Positions 32,510 to 41,562 of a stretch of 64,000 bases of DNA are shown here, piece after piece. Source of the DNA: Hyphomicrobiales bacterium (GTDB lineage Bacteria > Pseudomonadota > Alphaproteobacteria > Rhizobiales > Phreatobacteraceae); the NCBI GenBank assembly GCA_017304475.1, contig JAFKKV010000009.1, positions 62,001 through 126,000 of the forward strand. The letters are read 5' to 3'. Under the pieces are notes generated by a model that did no database searches, had not been told where the DNA came from, and saw only the letters and a list, made by a program, of their open reading frames with translations. The translations under genes were made by a program, and so were the position numbers. Every line of letters starts with the position of its first letter. Positions within the stretch are counted from its first letter, which is position 1.

Positions 32510-33034
32510 ATGAGCCAAGTTGCCAAACCGGCCAAGACCGAAACCACCACCGCCGCCGCCGCTTCGCCGTTCCCGGCCTTCGACCTGACCAAGTTCGAAC
32601 TGCCGAAGTTCGACGCCGCCGCTTTCGACCTGTCCAAGGTCGAGGTTCCGGCCGCGCTGCGCGAGACCGCCGACAAGGTCGTCGTCCAGCTGAAGGACGG
32701 CTATGCCAAGCTGAAGGCCGCGGCCGAAGAGACCACCGACCTTCTCGAAGACACCTATGCCACCGCTTCGACCGGCGTGAAGGACTTCAACCTGAAGGCC
32801 CTGGAAGCGACCCGCGTCAATCTCAATGCCGGCTTCGATCACGTGCGCGACCTGATGGGCGTGAAGACGCTCGCCGAGGTCGTCGAACTCCAGTCGGCCT
32901 ATCTGCGCAAGCAGTTCGAGACGTTCCAGGGCCAGGCCAAGGATCTCTCGGCGATCGCTCAGAAGGTCGCCACCGACACGGTCGAGCCGGTCAAGGAAAA
33001 GGTCGAGAAGGCCTTCAAGACCGCTTCCAAGTGA
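32510..33034 (+). CDS. Phasin family protein, larger paralogue
   Basis: A 174-residue phasin. The first 45 residues are Ala/Thr/Pro/Phe-rich with a repeated FDLTKFELPKFDAAAFDLSK pattern; residues 55-165 are the helical phasin domain (KLKAAAEETTDLLEDTYATAS, MGVKTLAEVVELQSAYLRKQ). It would bind PHA granule surfaces. The frame opens at 32345, but ATG at 32510 has GAGG nine bases upstream and matches phasin starts. A PhaR-like site lies upstream and a strong terminator follows, so it is likely a well-expressed single gene. Confidence 0.92.
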   Translation: MSQVAKPAKTETTTAAAASPFPAFDLTKFELPKFDAAAFDLSKVEVPAALRETADKVVVQLKDGYAKLKAAAEETTDLLEDTYATASTGVKDFNLKALEATRVNLNAGFDHVRDLMGVKTLAEVVELQSAYLRKQFETFQGQAKDLSAIAQKVATDTVEPVKEKVEKAFKTASK

Positions 33035-33140
33035 GCTCGCGGGCCGGATGATCCGGTGCCGGGCCATGGGCCCGGCCAGCCATCCGGCCGCCACCGCTAC
33101 CTCCCAAGGCCGCGTCATGCAGCACGCGGCCAAGCCTCCA

Positions 33141-33169
33141 AGCCCGGGTTTCGGCCCGGGCTTTTTTTC
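33141..33169 (+). terminator. Rho-independent terminator after the second phasin
   Basis: AGCCCGGG (33141-33148), loop TTTCGG, CCCGGGCT (33155-33162), followed by a run of T to 33168. It is a textbook stem and T-tract about 105 bp after the phasin stop. Confidence 0.92.
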
Positions 33170-33288
33170 GACCTGACGGCGGAAAAACGAGAATCCGTGA
33201 TTTTCGTCACGCTCGGCCGTCTTGCAAAGCCCGGCCCTTCAGACTACTAGGGTCCGCGTCGATCGGGCGTTCCGCCGCGATCGCATGT

Positions 33289-33364
33289 GCAGCCGTAGCT
33301 CACTTGGTAGAGCGCCAGATTGTGGCTCTGGAGGTAGCTGGTTCGAAACCAGCCGGCTGTACCA
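33289..33364 (+). tRNA. tRNA-His (anticodon GTG)
   Basis: A 76-base cloverleaf with encoded CCA. The acceptor arms are GCAGCCG and CGGCTGT, the D arm is GCTC...GAGC, the anticodon arm CCAGA-TTGTGGC-TCTGG places GTG at 34-36, and the T arm is GCTGG-TTCGAAA-CCAGC. The first pair is G1:T72 and the discriminator base is A. The usual G-1:C73 of tRNA-His is absent, a state described for alphaproteobacteria. It reads histidine codons CAC and CAT. Confidence 0.96.
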
Positions 33365-33427
33365 AATCTCCCGACAGCCAAAGCGCATTTGAGCACGGCC
33401 ACGACGCCGGCGGCCTTTCGGTACCCG

Positions 33428-33784
33428 TCAGGCCTCGGCCAGGACGAATTCGAGCAGCACCCCCTCCTTCGGCACGAGCGCGAGGAAGGCTTCGCCGTAG
33501 CGGATCGACCTGACCACCCGCTCGGCACGATCCGCGACCGCCAGGACCGAGGAAAAGTCGGCGATATAATTCATCTCGGGAATGCGCTCGACGCCATCAA
33601 GGCGGAACCCTTCGATGCCGAGCACGGCGATGCCGCGGGTGCGGCACCGCGCCAGCAACTGGTAGCTGTCGGCCTTGTTGAACAGCGCCACGCCATGCAG
33701 GCGAATGGTCGGCCGGCCGAGCGGATCATCCGCCCCGCCGCCGGCTTCGACCGATCCCGCAGGGGTCACCACGGGGCCTTCCAT
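33428..33784 (-). CDS. Putative immunity protein for the E5-like ribonuclease (ImmE5-like)
   Basis: About 118 residues. Residues 30-118 form the likely domain: IRLHGVALFNKADSYQLLARC, then RGIAVLGIEGFRLDG, MNYIADFSSV and GEAFLALV. The GIAVLGIEGF segment recalls the WILGIDG segment of colicin E5 immunity protein as I remember it; this needs a profile search. The frame overlaps the end of the toxin gene by 19 bases from ATG 33784. GTG codons at 33772 or 33769 behind GGAAGG, right at the toxin TGA, are attractive coupled starts. Position after the toxin is the standard layout of toxin/immunity pairs. Confidence 0.6.
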   Translation of the reverse strand: MEGPVVTPAGSVEAGGGADDPLGRPTIRLHGVALFNKADSYQLLARCRTRGIAVLGIEGFRLDGVERIPEMNYIADFSSVLAVADRAERVVRSIRYGEAFLALVPKEGVLLEFVLAEA

Positions 33785-34656
33785 CCCGGCTGCCGCTTGT
33801 CCGAAACCTGCACGACCGCCCCCGTCCGCTCGTTGCGGACGACATAGGAGCCGTCCCACGCGGCATAACCCATGGCGGGCTCATCCAGGCGTTTTCCCTG
33901 TATTTCGTCGAACCGGGAATGGCGCACCGGCACCGTCCGGTCGGGACGCGCGATCAGGTCCTCGATCGCCTGCCTGGTCCAGCCGCGCTGGCCCATCTGC
34001 GCCTCGATCTTGGGCTCGATGGTGGTCGGTACGGGCGTGGCTTCCGCGGCAAAGCGCGGGGCCGCCTCCTGCCGCAATGGCACGCCGCCCCAGGCCCCGT
34101 CGATGAAAAGGCGCGGCTGACCGGCATAGGGCCCGGGATCGGCGAGCCGGCGCGCGGCGACGCCCGTACCGGCGGCGAGCGGGGCCGGCGCGACCGAAGA
34201 AGCCTCTTTCGCGCCGTCCTTCAGATAAGCACGCCGCGCGCGTTCCACCGTTGCCGCATCGGCTCCCGGCGGCCGTTCCGCGGCGCCCTGAAGCATTTCG
34301 TGGTAGCGCGCATAGTCCGCCGAAGCCATGCCTTGCGCACCGCGGCCGGTGCCGTCCTGCAAGGCCGCGGCCTGGCCGGCCGACCGGCCGGCGGCGACCT
34401 GCCCATCGGCCTGACGCCGCGCTTCGGACGTGCCGGCACCGGCGCCGGGAGTTTCGACGGGGCCGCCGCCGGGCCTCAGGTGACCAGGAAAGGATGGCCT
34501 TTCGGTCGTCCGGGCCGCCGCATCCGGAGCGGATGAAGCCGGCGCCGGGGCCGGGGTCGCCCCGACGCCCGGGCTCGCGGAGCCGCCCGCAGCGGCGCCG
34601 GAAGCGCTGCTGCGATTCGCCGCCCGGGCCGCTGCAGCCGATAACGGATCCGTCAT
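33766..34656 (-). CDS. Toxin-like protein with C-terminal colicin-E5-type ribonuclease domain
   Basis: A 296-residue protein. Residues 1-110 are an Ala/Gly/Ser/Pro-rich, probably disordered stretch. Residues about 115-210 contain a short helical part (ADYARYHEMLQGAA). Residues 216-296 match the colicin E5-related ribonuclease pattern: QMGQRGWTRQAIEDLI, then DGSYVVRNERTGAVVQVSD and PGWKAPW at the very end. Colicin E5 cuts tRNAs with queuosine-type GUN anticodons (Tyr, His, Asn, Asp). There is no signal peptide, translocation or receptor domain, and no secretion gene nearby. GGGAGGGG precedes the ATG at 34656; a longer frame to 34824 exists. The delivery route is unknown. Confidence 0.72.
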   Translation of the reverse strand: MTDPLSAAAARAANRSSASGAAAGGSASPGVGATPAPAPASSAPDAAARTTERPSFPGHLRPGGGPVETPGAGAGTSEARRQADGQVAAGRSAGQAAALQDGTGRGAQGMASADYARYHEMLQGAAERPPGADAATVERARRAYLKDGAKEASSVAPAPLAAGTGVAARRLADPGPYAGQPRLFIDGAWGGVPLRQEAAPRFAAEATPVPTTIEPKIEAQMGQRGWTRQAIEDLIARPDRTVPVRHSRFDEIQGKRLDEPAMGYAAWDGSYVVRNERTGAVVQVSDKRQPGWKAPW

Positions 34657-34820
34657 GGAGCCCCTCCCAGACGCGCTCGCGAGCGGCGGCAAGAGCCCGG
34701 ATGCGGATCCCCGGCCGTGCCTGGCGAATCCCCGCCTATGCCGCGTCGCAGACAGTGGCGGCCGAACTGTAGCAGCGTGATGACCGGCATTGTTCAGGCT
34801 CCTTACCGCGAAAGCGATCG

Positions 34821-36500
34821 TCACAAGCGGGACGGCGACAGGCGGTTGGTCAGTGTTCCCGTGGCGAAGGCGATGGTTGCGGCGGCGACCAGCGCATCGC
34901 TATGCGCCTTCGCCCTGGCGAGACGGGCCTGGAACAGCGCCGTCTGCGCAATGGTGGCATCGGTCAGGGTGCCGAGCCCGGTTCGATAATATTCGAGCGT
35001 CGCCGTGCTGGTGGTCTGCGCCGCGCTGGTCAGTTCGGTGGCGGCGGCATGAGCGGCAAGGCTGGTGCGCAGCACGTCATAGGCGACCACGATCTGGCGC
35101 GCCGCCATGTTCTCGACTTGGCGCAGGTCCTGCTCGGAGGCCGCGGCCTGGGCCTCGGCGGCTTTCAGCTGGGCGTCGCGCAGGCCGCCGTCGTAAAGCG
35201 GCATGCTGACGCCGAGCAGCAGCGACAGATTGGGCGAGTTGACGCCGACGGTGGCGCTCGAGCGCAGCCGGCTGTCGGTCACGGTGAGCGAGCTGATATT
35301 CTGGTTGGCGGTGCCGAGCAGGGCCACCTGCGGCATGAAATCGGCGCGTGCGCGCGCAATGCCCTGGCGGCTCGCGGCCAGCCGGGCGAAGGCGACCTGG
35401 ACATCCGGCCGGCGCTGCAGCGAAGCCTCGATCAACCGGTTGAGATCCGCGGGAAAGACCCGCGGCAGCGGCCGCCCGCTGATGTCCTGGATCTGGATGG
35501 TCAGTGTCGGCGACACACCCATCGCCTCGAGCAGGGAATGATAGGTGTCGCGCGCCTGGCCCTCGGCCTGGGTCAGCGCCAGGTCGGCCTGGGCCACCTG
35601 CTGGCGCGCCTGGGCCACCTCGATGGTGGTGCCGATGCCACGGCCGAGGCGCGCCTTGGCCGCCTCATGGACGAGCCGCGCGGCCTGGGCGCTGTCCCGG
35701 CCGACGCGCAGCTGGACGCGTGTCGCGGTCAGCGCGAAGAAGGCCCGGCTGACATCGAAGATCAGCTTCTGGTGGGTACCGTTGAAGCTGACATTGGCGG
35801 CGGTCGACAGCTGGCGCGCGCTTTCGACCACGGCGTCGCGGCGGCCGAAATCGAACAGCAGCCATTTGACGGTGAGCGAGGGAATGACCTCGCGTCCCTG
35901 CGCCGTCACGGTGCCGCCGGGCACGATGAGCGAGGTCGCGACGCCGCCCGAGGTGACGTCGATGCCGGGGCGGGTCTGGGAATTGACCTCGAGGCCGGGA
36001 ACCGCCTGGGTGGCGCGCTGATAGCCGGCAATCACGTCGGCGGTCAGGATCGGCAGATAGGTCGCCCTGGCGGCGCCGACCGTCAGCGCCGCCTCGCGCG
36101 CCCGCTCCCAGGCGCCGCGGGTGACCGGATTGGCCATCTGCGCGATATCGATCAGTTCGGGCAGCGTATGGACGTGGCGCGGATCGATATCGGGCCGCGC
36201 GATGCCGATCGGCAAGGCCGGATTGGGCGGCAGCGCGAAATCGGGCCCGCGCCCGGCGGGCGGCACAGGTCCCGCCTCGGGCGGCGCGCCGGGACGGGCG
36301 GGGATCACCGCCGGCGTATCCGCCAGGGCCGCCGGCTGATCGCCGTGCCAGGGCGTCTGTGGGCTTTCCGGCGCCAGGGCGATCGAGGACGCGGCACAGC
36401 CCGCGAGCAGGAGGGCGAGGCCGATGGCGGTCGCGAGCCGGCGAACATCGCAGGCGCCCGCCCGTGCCCTCCGCTCCGTCGACTGTCCATGCGAACGCAT
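34821..36500 (-). CDS. TolC-like outer-membrane efflux lipoprotein (MdtP-like)
   Basis: A 559-residue outer-membrane factor. A lipoprotein signal ends in LLAGC (Cys about residue 35). A Pro-rich linker follows to about residue 100, then two OEP repeats (ELIDIAQMANPVTRGAWERAR and RLIEASLQRRPDVQVAFARL) and YRTGLGTLTDATIAQTALFQARL. It would form the outer-membrane duct for the HlyD-like and FUSC proteins encoded just upstream on the same strand. The order equals that of E. coli mdtN-mdtO-mdtP. The long Pro-rich N-terminus is unusual for the family. Confidence 0.88.
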   Translation of the reverse strand: MRSHGQSTERRARAGACDVRRLATAIGLALLLAGCAASSIALAPESPQTPWHGDQPAALADTPAVIPARPGAPPEAGPVPPAGRGPDFALPPNPALPIGIARPDIDPRHVHTLPELIDIAQMANPVTRGAWERAREAALTVGAARATYLPILTADVIAGYQRATQAVPGLEVNSQTRPGIDVTSGGVATSLIVPGGTVTAQGREVIPSLTVKWLLFDFGRRDAVVESARQLSTAANVSFNGTHQKLIFDVSRAFFALTATRVQLRVGRDSAQAARLVHEAAKARLGRGIGTTIEVAQARQQVAQADLALTQAEGQARDTYHSLLEAMGVSPTLTIQIQDISGRPLPRVFPADLNRLIEASLQRRPDVQVAFARLAASRQGIARARADFMPQVALLGTANQNISSLTVTDSRLRSSATVGVNSPNLSLLLGVSMPLYDGGLRDAQLKAAEAQAAASEQDLRQVENMAARQIVVAYDVLRTSLAAHAAATELTSAAQTTSTATLEYYRTGLGTLTDATIAQTALFQARLARAKAHSDALVAAATIAFATGTLTNRLSPSRL

Positions 36501-36524
36501 CAGCCACTCACCGCAACCGGCCGG

Positions 36525-38609
36525 CTATCCGGCCTTCTCTGCGCCAAACCGTCTCAGCTGGCCGTCCAGGCTGCGGTAAAGGGCCAGGCGCCTGGCAATC
36601 TCGGCGCCGGTGTCTGCCGACAGGCCCTTTGCCTTGGCGAAGGCGGCCTCGACACCCTCCGTCGAACCGGACCAGCGTGGGCGGTCAGCCACAGGGCGCC
36701 CATCCTTGATAGCCGTGGCATAGGCCGAGAGCCAGTTTGTCACCGCCTTCTGGTAGGCAAGAGCCGCGTCTTGCACAGGTTTCGGTGCATGAGCCTGCCA
36801 GGTCAGCGATGGCGGCTGGCCGGCGAGCACGAAAAACGGCGCAGAGAGCGCGAGAATCTCGGAGAGCGCCGAATCGGTCGCGGCCAGAGCGGCCTCGTCC
36901 ATCCGCACCGCGCGCGGTTCGAAGGCGAGATAGTCGCGGTTCGACCGGGCCTTGGCGAGGCCGGTATGGAAGCGCTCGGCGGTCGCCGCCAGCGCGGCGG
37001 GGGCCACCGAGACCGGCCGGACCAGGCTGGCCAGGGCATCGAGGCAGCCGGCAAGTCCCGAACGGATCGCCGGCCCGATGCTTTCCGGCCAGATATTGGC
37101 GAAGACCAGGGTCATCACGACATTGCCGATGAGAATGCCGATGACACGGTCGCGCGCGGTGGCGAGGTCGAAGCTCGGCCCGAAGCCATGCAAGGTGCAG
37201 AGAAAATAGGCGAGCGCGATCTGCCAGCCCATATAGGAGATCCGTTCGCTGCCGACCGAGATCCAGGCGGCCAGGAAGGCGACCACGCCGATCAGCAGGG
37301 CCAGTTCGCCGACATCCTGCATATGCGGCATCAGGAACACGATCGAGCCGATGCCGAGCGCCCCGCCGACCAGGGCGCCGGCGATCCTCAGCGTCAGCTT
37401 GTGAATGGTCTCGCCGAGGCTCGACAGCGCCACGTAGAAACAGGTGATCAGTGCGGTATGGACGCTGAACCAGTCGAGCGAGGTATAGATCAGGTAGCAG
37501 ATCACCACGGCGAGCGTCGTCTTCAGCGCGAAACGCGTATAGGCCGGATTGCTGAAGGCGTCGGCTGCGAGCAGCGGCTCGCCGGCCTCCGCGCCGGCAT
37601 CGACAGGCGCGCGCTCGGTCGACAAGGCGCGGCCGATATCGCGCACGACCGCCGCGATATCGGCGAGGACCGGCGGCCGGGCGCCGGCATGGAAGCCGAA
37701 AAACGGATCCTCCGGCGCCACCGCGGCCGGTGCGCCAGATGTGGTGCCGGCGCGCACCGCGGAAGCGGCGGCCGTGCAAGGGCCGGCGAGCATGGTCAGC
37801 ACCGGCGGCAATGGCGAAGCAGGCCCTGCCTCGCCGGCCAGAACCTCGGCCGCCACCATCAGCCGATAGGTCAGCCCGAGCAATTCGCCGAGCCGGGCGA
37901 TCTCGACGGACGGCAGCGCAGTGACCAGTCCCGCCATCTTCTGCAGCTTACGGGCATCGCCATTGCCCTGGCCCAGCAGCCGGAGCAGCCGCTCGCGCGC
38001 GACGGGCGTGTCCGCGCGGAACAGCGCGGCCAGGGCGTCGAGCCGCTCGGCCACCGTCTCCTTCAGCAATTCGGCGGGGCTGCGGCCACCGATCAGGTTG
38101 ACCAGGATCAGCATGGCCATCGGCACCAGCACGACGATCCACATCCACATCAGCGCGCGCACCAGCAGTTCGGGGACCGGCACGTCGTCGAACAGCGTCA
38201 TCACGAAGGCCAGCGCGAAGCCGACCGTGCTCGCCACCGGCCCGAGCCGGGTGGCACGCGAGAAGAACATGCCGGCAAAGGTGAACAGGGCCATGAAGGC
38301 CAGGCGCACGGCCGGCTCGTCGGCGGAGATCATGACGAAGACGACGCCGATGGCGATGCCGAGCGCGGCACCCACGATCAGCGCGACGCCCATGGCCGTG
38401 CTGGTTCCGGCATCGACCTTGGAGGCGAAGAAGATGAGGTAGCAGGACAGCGCCGCCTCCGGCACCTGGAAGGCCATGGAGACGATCACCACGGCCATGC
38501 ACATCAGCGCCATGCGCAACGACAGCCCGAGCCGGCCAGGATAGGGCTTCAGCGCGTCGCCGAGCGCGCCCAGCAGCGGCGCGTCAGTGGCGGCTTGCTT
38601 CGGAGCCAT
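36525..38609 (-). CDS. FUSC-family inner-membrane efflux protein (MdtO/AaeB-like)
   Basis: A 694-residue protein with two blocks of about five or six transmembrane helices (residues about 25-190 and 385-530), each followed by a soluble domain, the FUSC/aromatic-acid-exporter layout. Recognisable segments include FALKTTLAVVICYLIYTSLDW and ALVGGALGIGSIVFLMPHMQD. Family members export aromatic acids or drugs such as sulfonamides. The gene overlaps the HlyD-like gene by 26 bases and ends 25 bases before the outer-membrane factor gene, so the three form one operon. Confidence 0.9.
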   Translation of the reverse strand: MAPKQAATDAPLLGALGDALKPYPGRLGLSLRMALMCMAVVIVSMAFQVPEAALSCYLIFFASKVDAGTSTAMGVALIVGAALGIAIGVVFVMISADEPAVRLAFMALFTFAGMFFSRATRLGPVASTVGFALAFVMTLFDDVPVPELLVRALMWMWIVVLVPMAMLILVNLIGGRSPAELLKETVAERLDALAALFRADTPVARERLLRLLGQGNGDARKLQKMAGLVTALPSVEIARLGELLGLTYRLMVAAEVLAGEAGPASPLPPVLTMLAGPCTAAASAVRAGTTSGAPAAVAPEDPFFGFHAGARPPVLADIAAVVRDIGRALSTERAPVDAGAEAGEPLLAADAFSNPAYTRFALKTTLAVVICYLIYTSLDWFSVHTALITCFYVALSSLGETIHKLTLRIAGALVGGALGIGSIVFLMPHMQDVGELALLIGVVAFLAAWISVGSERISYMGWQIALAYFLCTLHGFGPSFDLATARDRVIGILIGNVVMTLVFANIWPESIGPAIRSGLAGCLDALASLVRPVSVAPAALAATAERFHTGLAKARSNRDYLAFEPRAVRMDEAALAATDSALSEILALSAPFFVLAGQPPSLTWQAHAPKPVQDAALAYQKAVTNWLSAYATAIKDGRPVADRPRWSGSTEGVEAAFAKAKGLSADTGAEIARRLALYRSLDGQLRRFGAEKAG

Positions 38610-39645
38610 GGCCCGCCTGCCCGCTGGTCAGGATGACGACCGCCGAGGCCCCGATGCGCATCAGCGCGTCGGGCGGCTCGTGCAGGTGGATATAGACGGG
38701 ATAACGCCGGGCGACCCGGACCCAGTTGAGCGAGCGCGAAATGACCGGCAGGCCGAGCAGCGTGATCGCCTCATCGGACCGCACGCCCCAGCCGATGGCC
38801 CGGACCGTGCCGCGGATCAGCCGCTTGCGGTCGGCCATGACGAAGACCTCAGCCTCGGTGCCGGGGCGGATATTGCCGAGATCGGTCTCGCGGAAATTGG
38901 CCACCGCCTCCCAATGCTCGGTATTGATCAGGGTGAACACCGCCTGGCCGGTCAGCACATATTCGCCGGCCGAGCGGGTCAGGCCGACCACCTTGCCGTC
39001 GAAGGGTGCACGGATGACGGTATTGCGCAGGTCGCGCTCGGCGATGGCGGCGACAGCGGTGGCGGTGGCGAGCTGGGCCTGGCGGGTCTCCAGCGTGCCG
39101 ATGATCTGGGTCGCCGCCTTGGACTGCTGCAGCGCCTGCTGCAGGCTGACATCCGCGTCGCGCCGGGCGGTGCGCGCCTGATCGACCTGCTGGGCCGACA
39201 CGAAGCCGCGCGGCAGGAGCGGCTCGAGCCGGCCGAGGGTCTGCTCGGCCAGCGCGAGATTGGCCCGGGCGCGCCGGATCTGCTCTTCCGCGATCTCGGC
39301 ATTGGTCTTCTGGGTGGCGATGTTGCGGCCGCCCTGGGCGACCTCCGATTCGGCCGCGCGGACTTCGGCGCGCGCCTGGTCGAGGCGCAGTTGAAAGGGC
39401 TCGGGGTCGATCTCGAACAGGACGTCGCCGCGCTTCACCGCGGCATTGTTGTCGACCTTGAAGGCGATGATCCGGCCGGGAACATTGGACGAGACATGGA
39501 TGACCGGGGCTTCGATCTCGGCGGCATCGGTGCGCGGCCGCCGGTCCATGTCGTCGAGCACGACATAGCCGGCGAAAAGGCCGCCGGCGACGATTGCCCA
39601 GCCGATGGCCTTGGCGGCGAACCGGCGGGCCGGGGAGGCGGCCAT
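38584..39645 (-). CDS. HlyD/EmrA-type membrane fusion protein (MdtN-like)
   Basis: A 353-residue periplasmic adaptor with one N-terminal helix (AIGWAIVAGGLFAGYVVLDDM), a lipoyl half-motif (APVIHVSSNVPGRIIAFKV), a long coiled-coil hairpin (about residues 95-205), the second lipoyl half (VIRAPFDGKVVGLTRSAGEYV) and a beta-barrel domain. It joins the FUSC pump to the outer-membrane channel. ATG at 39645 overlaps the stop of the small YtcA-like gene (TGATG). The frame is open to 40032 but the upstream part has no family similarity. Confidence 0.92.
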   Translation of the reverse strand: MAASPARRFAAKAIGWAIVAGGLFAGYVVLDDMDRRPRTDAAEIEAPVIHVSSNVPGRIIAFKVDNNAAVKRGDVLFEIDPEPFQLRLDQARAEVRAAESEVAQGGRNIATQKTNAEIAEEQIRRARANLALAEQTLGRLEPLLPRGFVSAQQVDQARTARRDADVSLQQALQQSKAATQIIGTLETRQAQLATATAVAAIAERDLRNTVIRAPFDGKVVGLTRSAGEYVLTGQAVFTLINTEHWEAVANFRETDLGNIRPGTEAEVFVMADRKRLIRGTVRAIGWGVRSDEAITLLGLPVISRSLNWVRVARRYPVYIHLHEPPDALMRIGASAVVILTSGQAGHGSEASRH

Positions 39646-39971
39646 CAGCGCGGCCCTCCGCCGAACCAGAAGAACCACAGCCCGACCGCCGCGATCAGCG
39701 CCAGGCTGGCATAGACGAGCAGCTTCACCGGCAGGGCCTCGTCGAGCCCGGCCACGATGAAGACCTTGCGCATGGCGACCGCCGCGACGACGCCGAGGCC
39801 GGTGCAGATGATCCAGGCCGGAAAGTAGGAGCCGAAGAAGCTGAAGGTCGGCGCGGCCGGGCTGCGCTCGCAACCCGCCAGGACCACCGTCGCGAGGATC
39901 GCCGGGACGGCGCGCGCCAGAACGGGCCGAAGAGCCCGCGGCCGCCTGATCTGATCCCCGGCACTGGTCAT
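39645..39971 (-). CDS. YtcA-family small membrane lipoprotein
   Basis: A 108-residue protein with a basic N-terminus, a signal ending in TVVLAGC (lipobox) and two further hydrophobic helices (WIICTGLGVVAAVAMRKVFIVAGL and LVYASLALIAAVGLWFFWF). This is the plan of YtcA proteins, which accompany MdtNOP-type efflux genes in enterobacteria. The role is unknown. Start choice is weak: ATG 39971 gives a shorter basic region than ATG 40013, and neither has a clear ribosome-binding site. Confidence 0.75.
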   Translation of the reverse strand: MTSAGDQIRRPRALRPVLARAVPAILATVVLAGCERSPAAPTFSFFGSYFPAWIICTGLGVVAAVAMRKVFIVAGLDEALPVKLLVYASLALIAAVGLWFFWFGGGPR

Positions 39972-40113
39972 CAAACGGCGCTTTGCCCCCCGGCTGAGAA
40001 TCACCAGGGTCATTTTTAGTCAATGATCGCATGCCGCGCCATGGCCGAAACGGCCGGTGGGCGCGGCGGTCCGCATCTTTGTATGGTCGGGCCGGCTGCC
40101 ATGCCGCCGGACG

Positions 40114-40147
40114 AAAACGGGCCGCATCCCCCTGGGGATACGGCCCG
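40114..40147 (-). terminator. Rho-independent terminator after the TRAP binding-protein gene
   Basis: CGGGCCG-C-ATCCCC, loop CT, GGGGAT-A-CGGCCCG (40118-40147) forms a 13-bp stem with one C/A mismatch. Read on the minus strand it is followed by TTTT (40117-40114) and lies about 45 bp after the TRAP gene's stop. Confidence 0.75.
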
Positions 40148-40190
40148 TCGAGATGATGACCGGAGCGCCGCCCGCGGGCGGCGCCGGTGC

Positions 40191-41360
<1,170 letters not shown>

Positions 41361-41562
41361 TCAAGGCCCTGCCCGCGGTTCCGGCCGGTGATTCGATAAA
41401 ATTACCTATGCACGCGAAACCTATCTGGAACTGGATGATCTTGCGTGACATCGCCGGGCGCCATCCGGGGCGAGCCCCGCGTCCGTTTGCCAGGGTGGAA
41501 GGCTGGCGCGGAAAGCCTATAGTCGCCGCATAACAAGAAAACGGCGGATGGGAGGAACAGGC

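Noticed and set aside
33056..33250. A 64-codon frame after the second phasin.
   Set aside because: It runs through the rho-independent terminator, has no ribosome-binding site and no coherent protein pattern.
34902..38636. A 1244-codon open frame on the plus strand across the mdtO- and mdtP-like genes.
   Set aside because: It is antisense to two clear efflux genes, has no family similarity and has the Gly/Arg/Asp/His-rich composition that GC-rich antisense frames produce.
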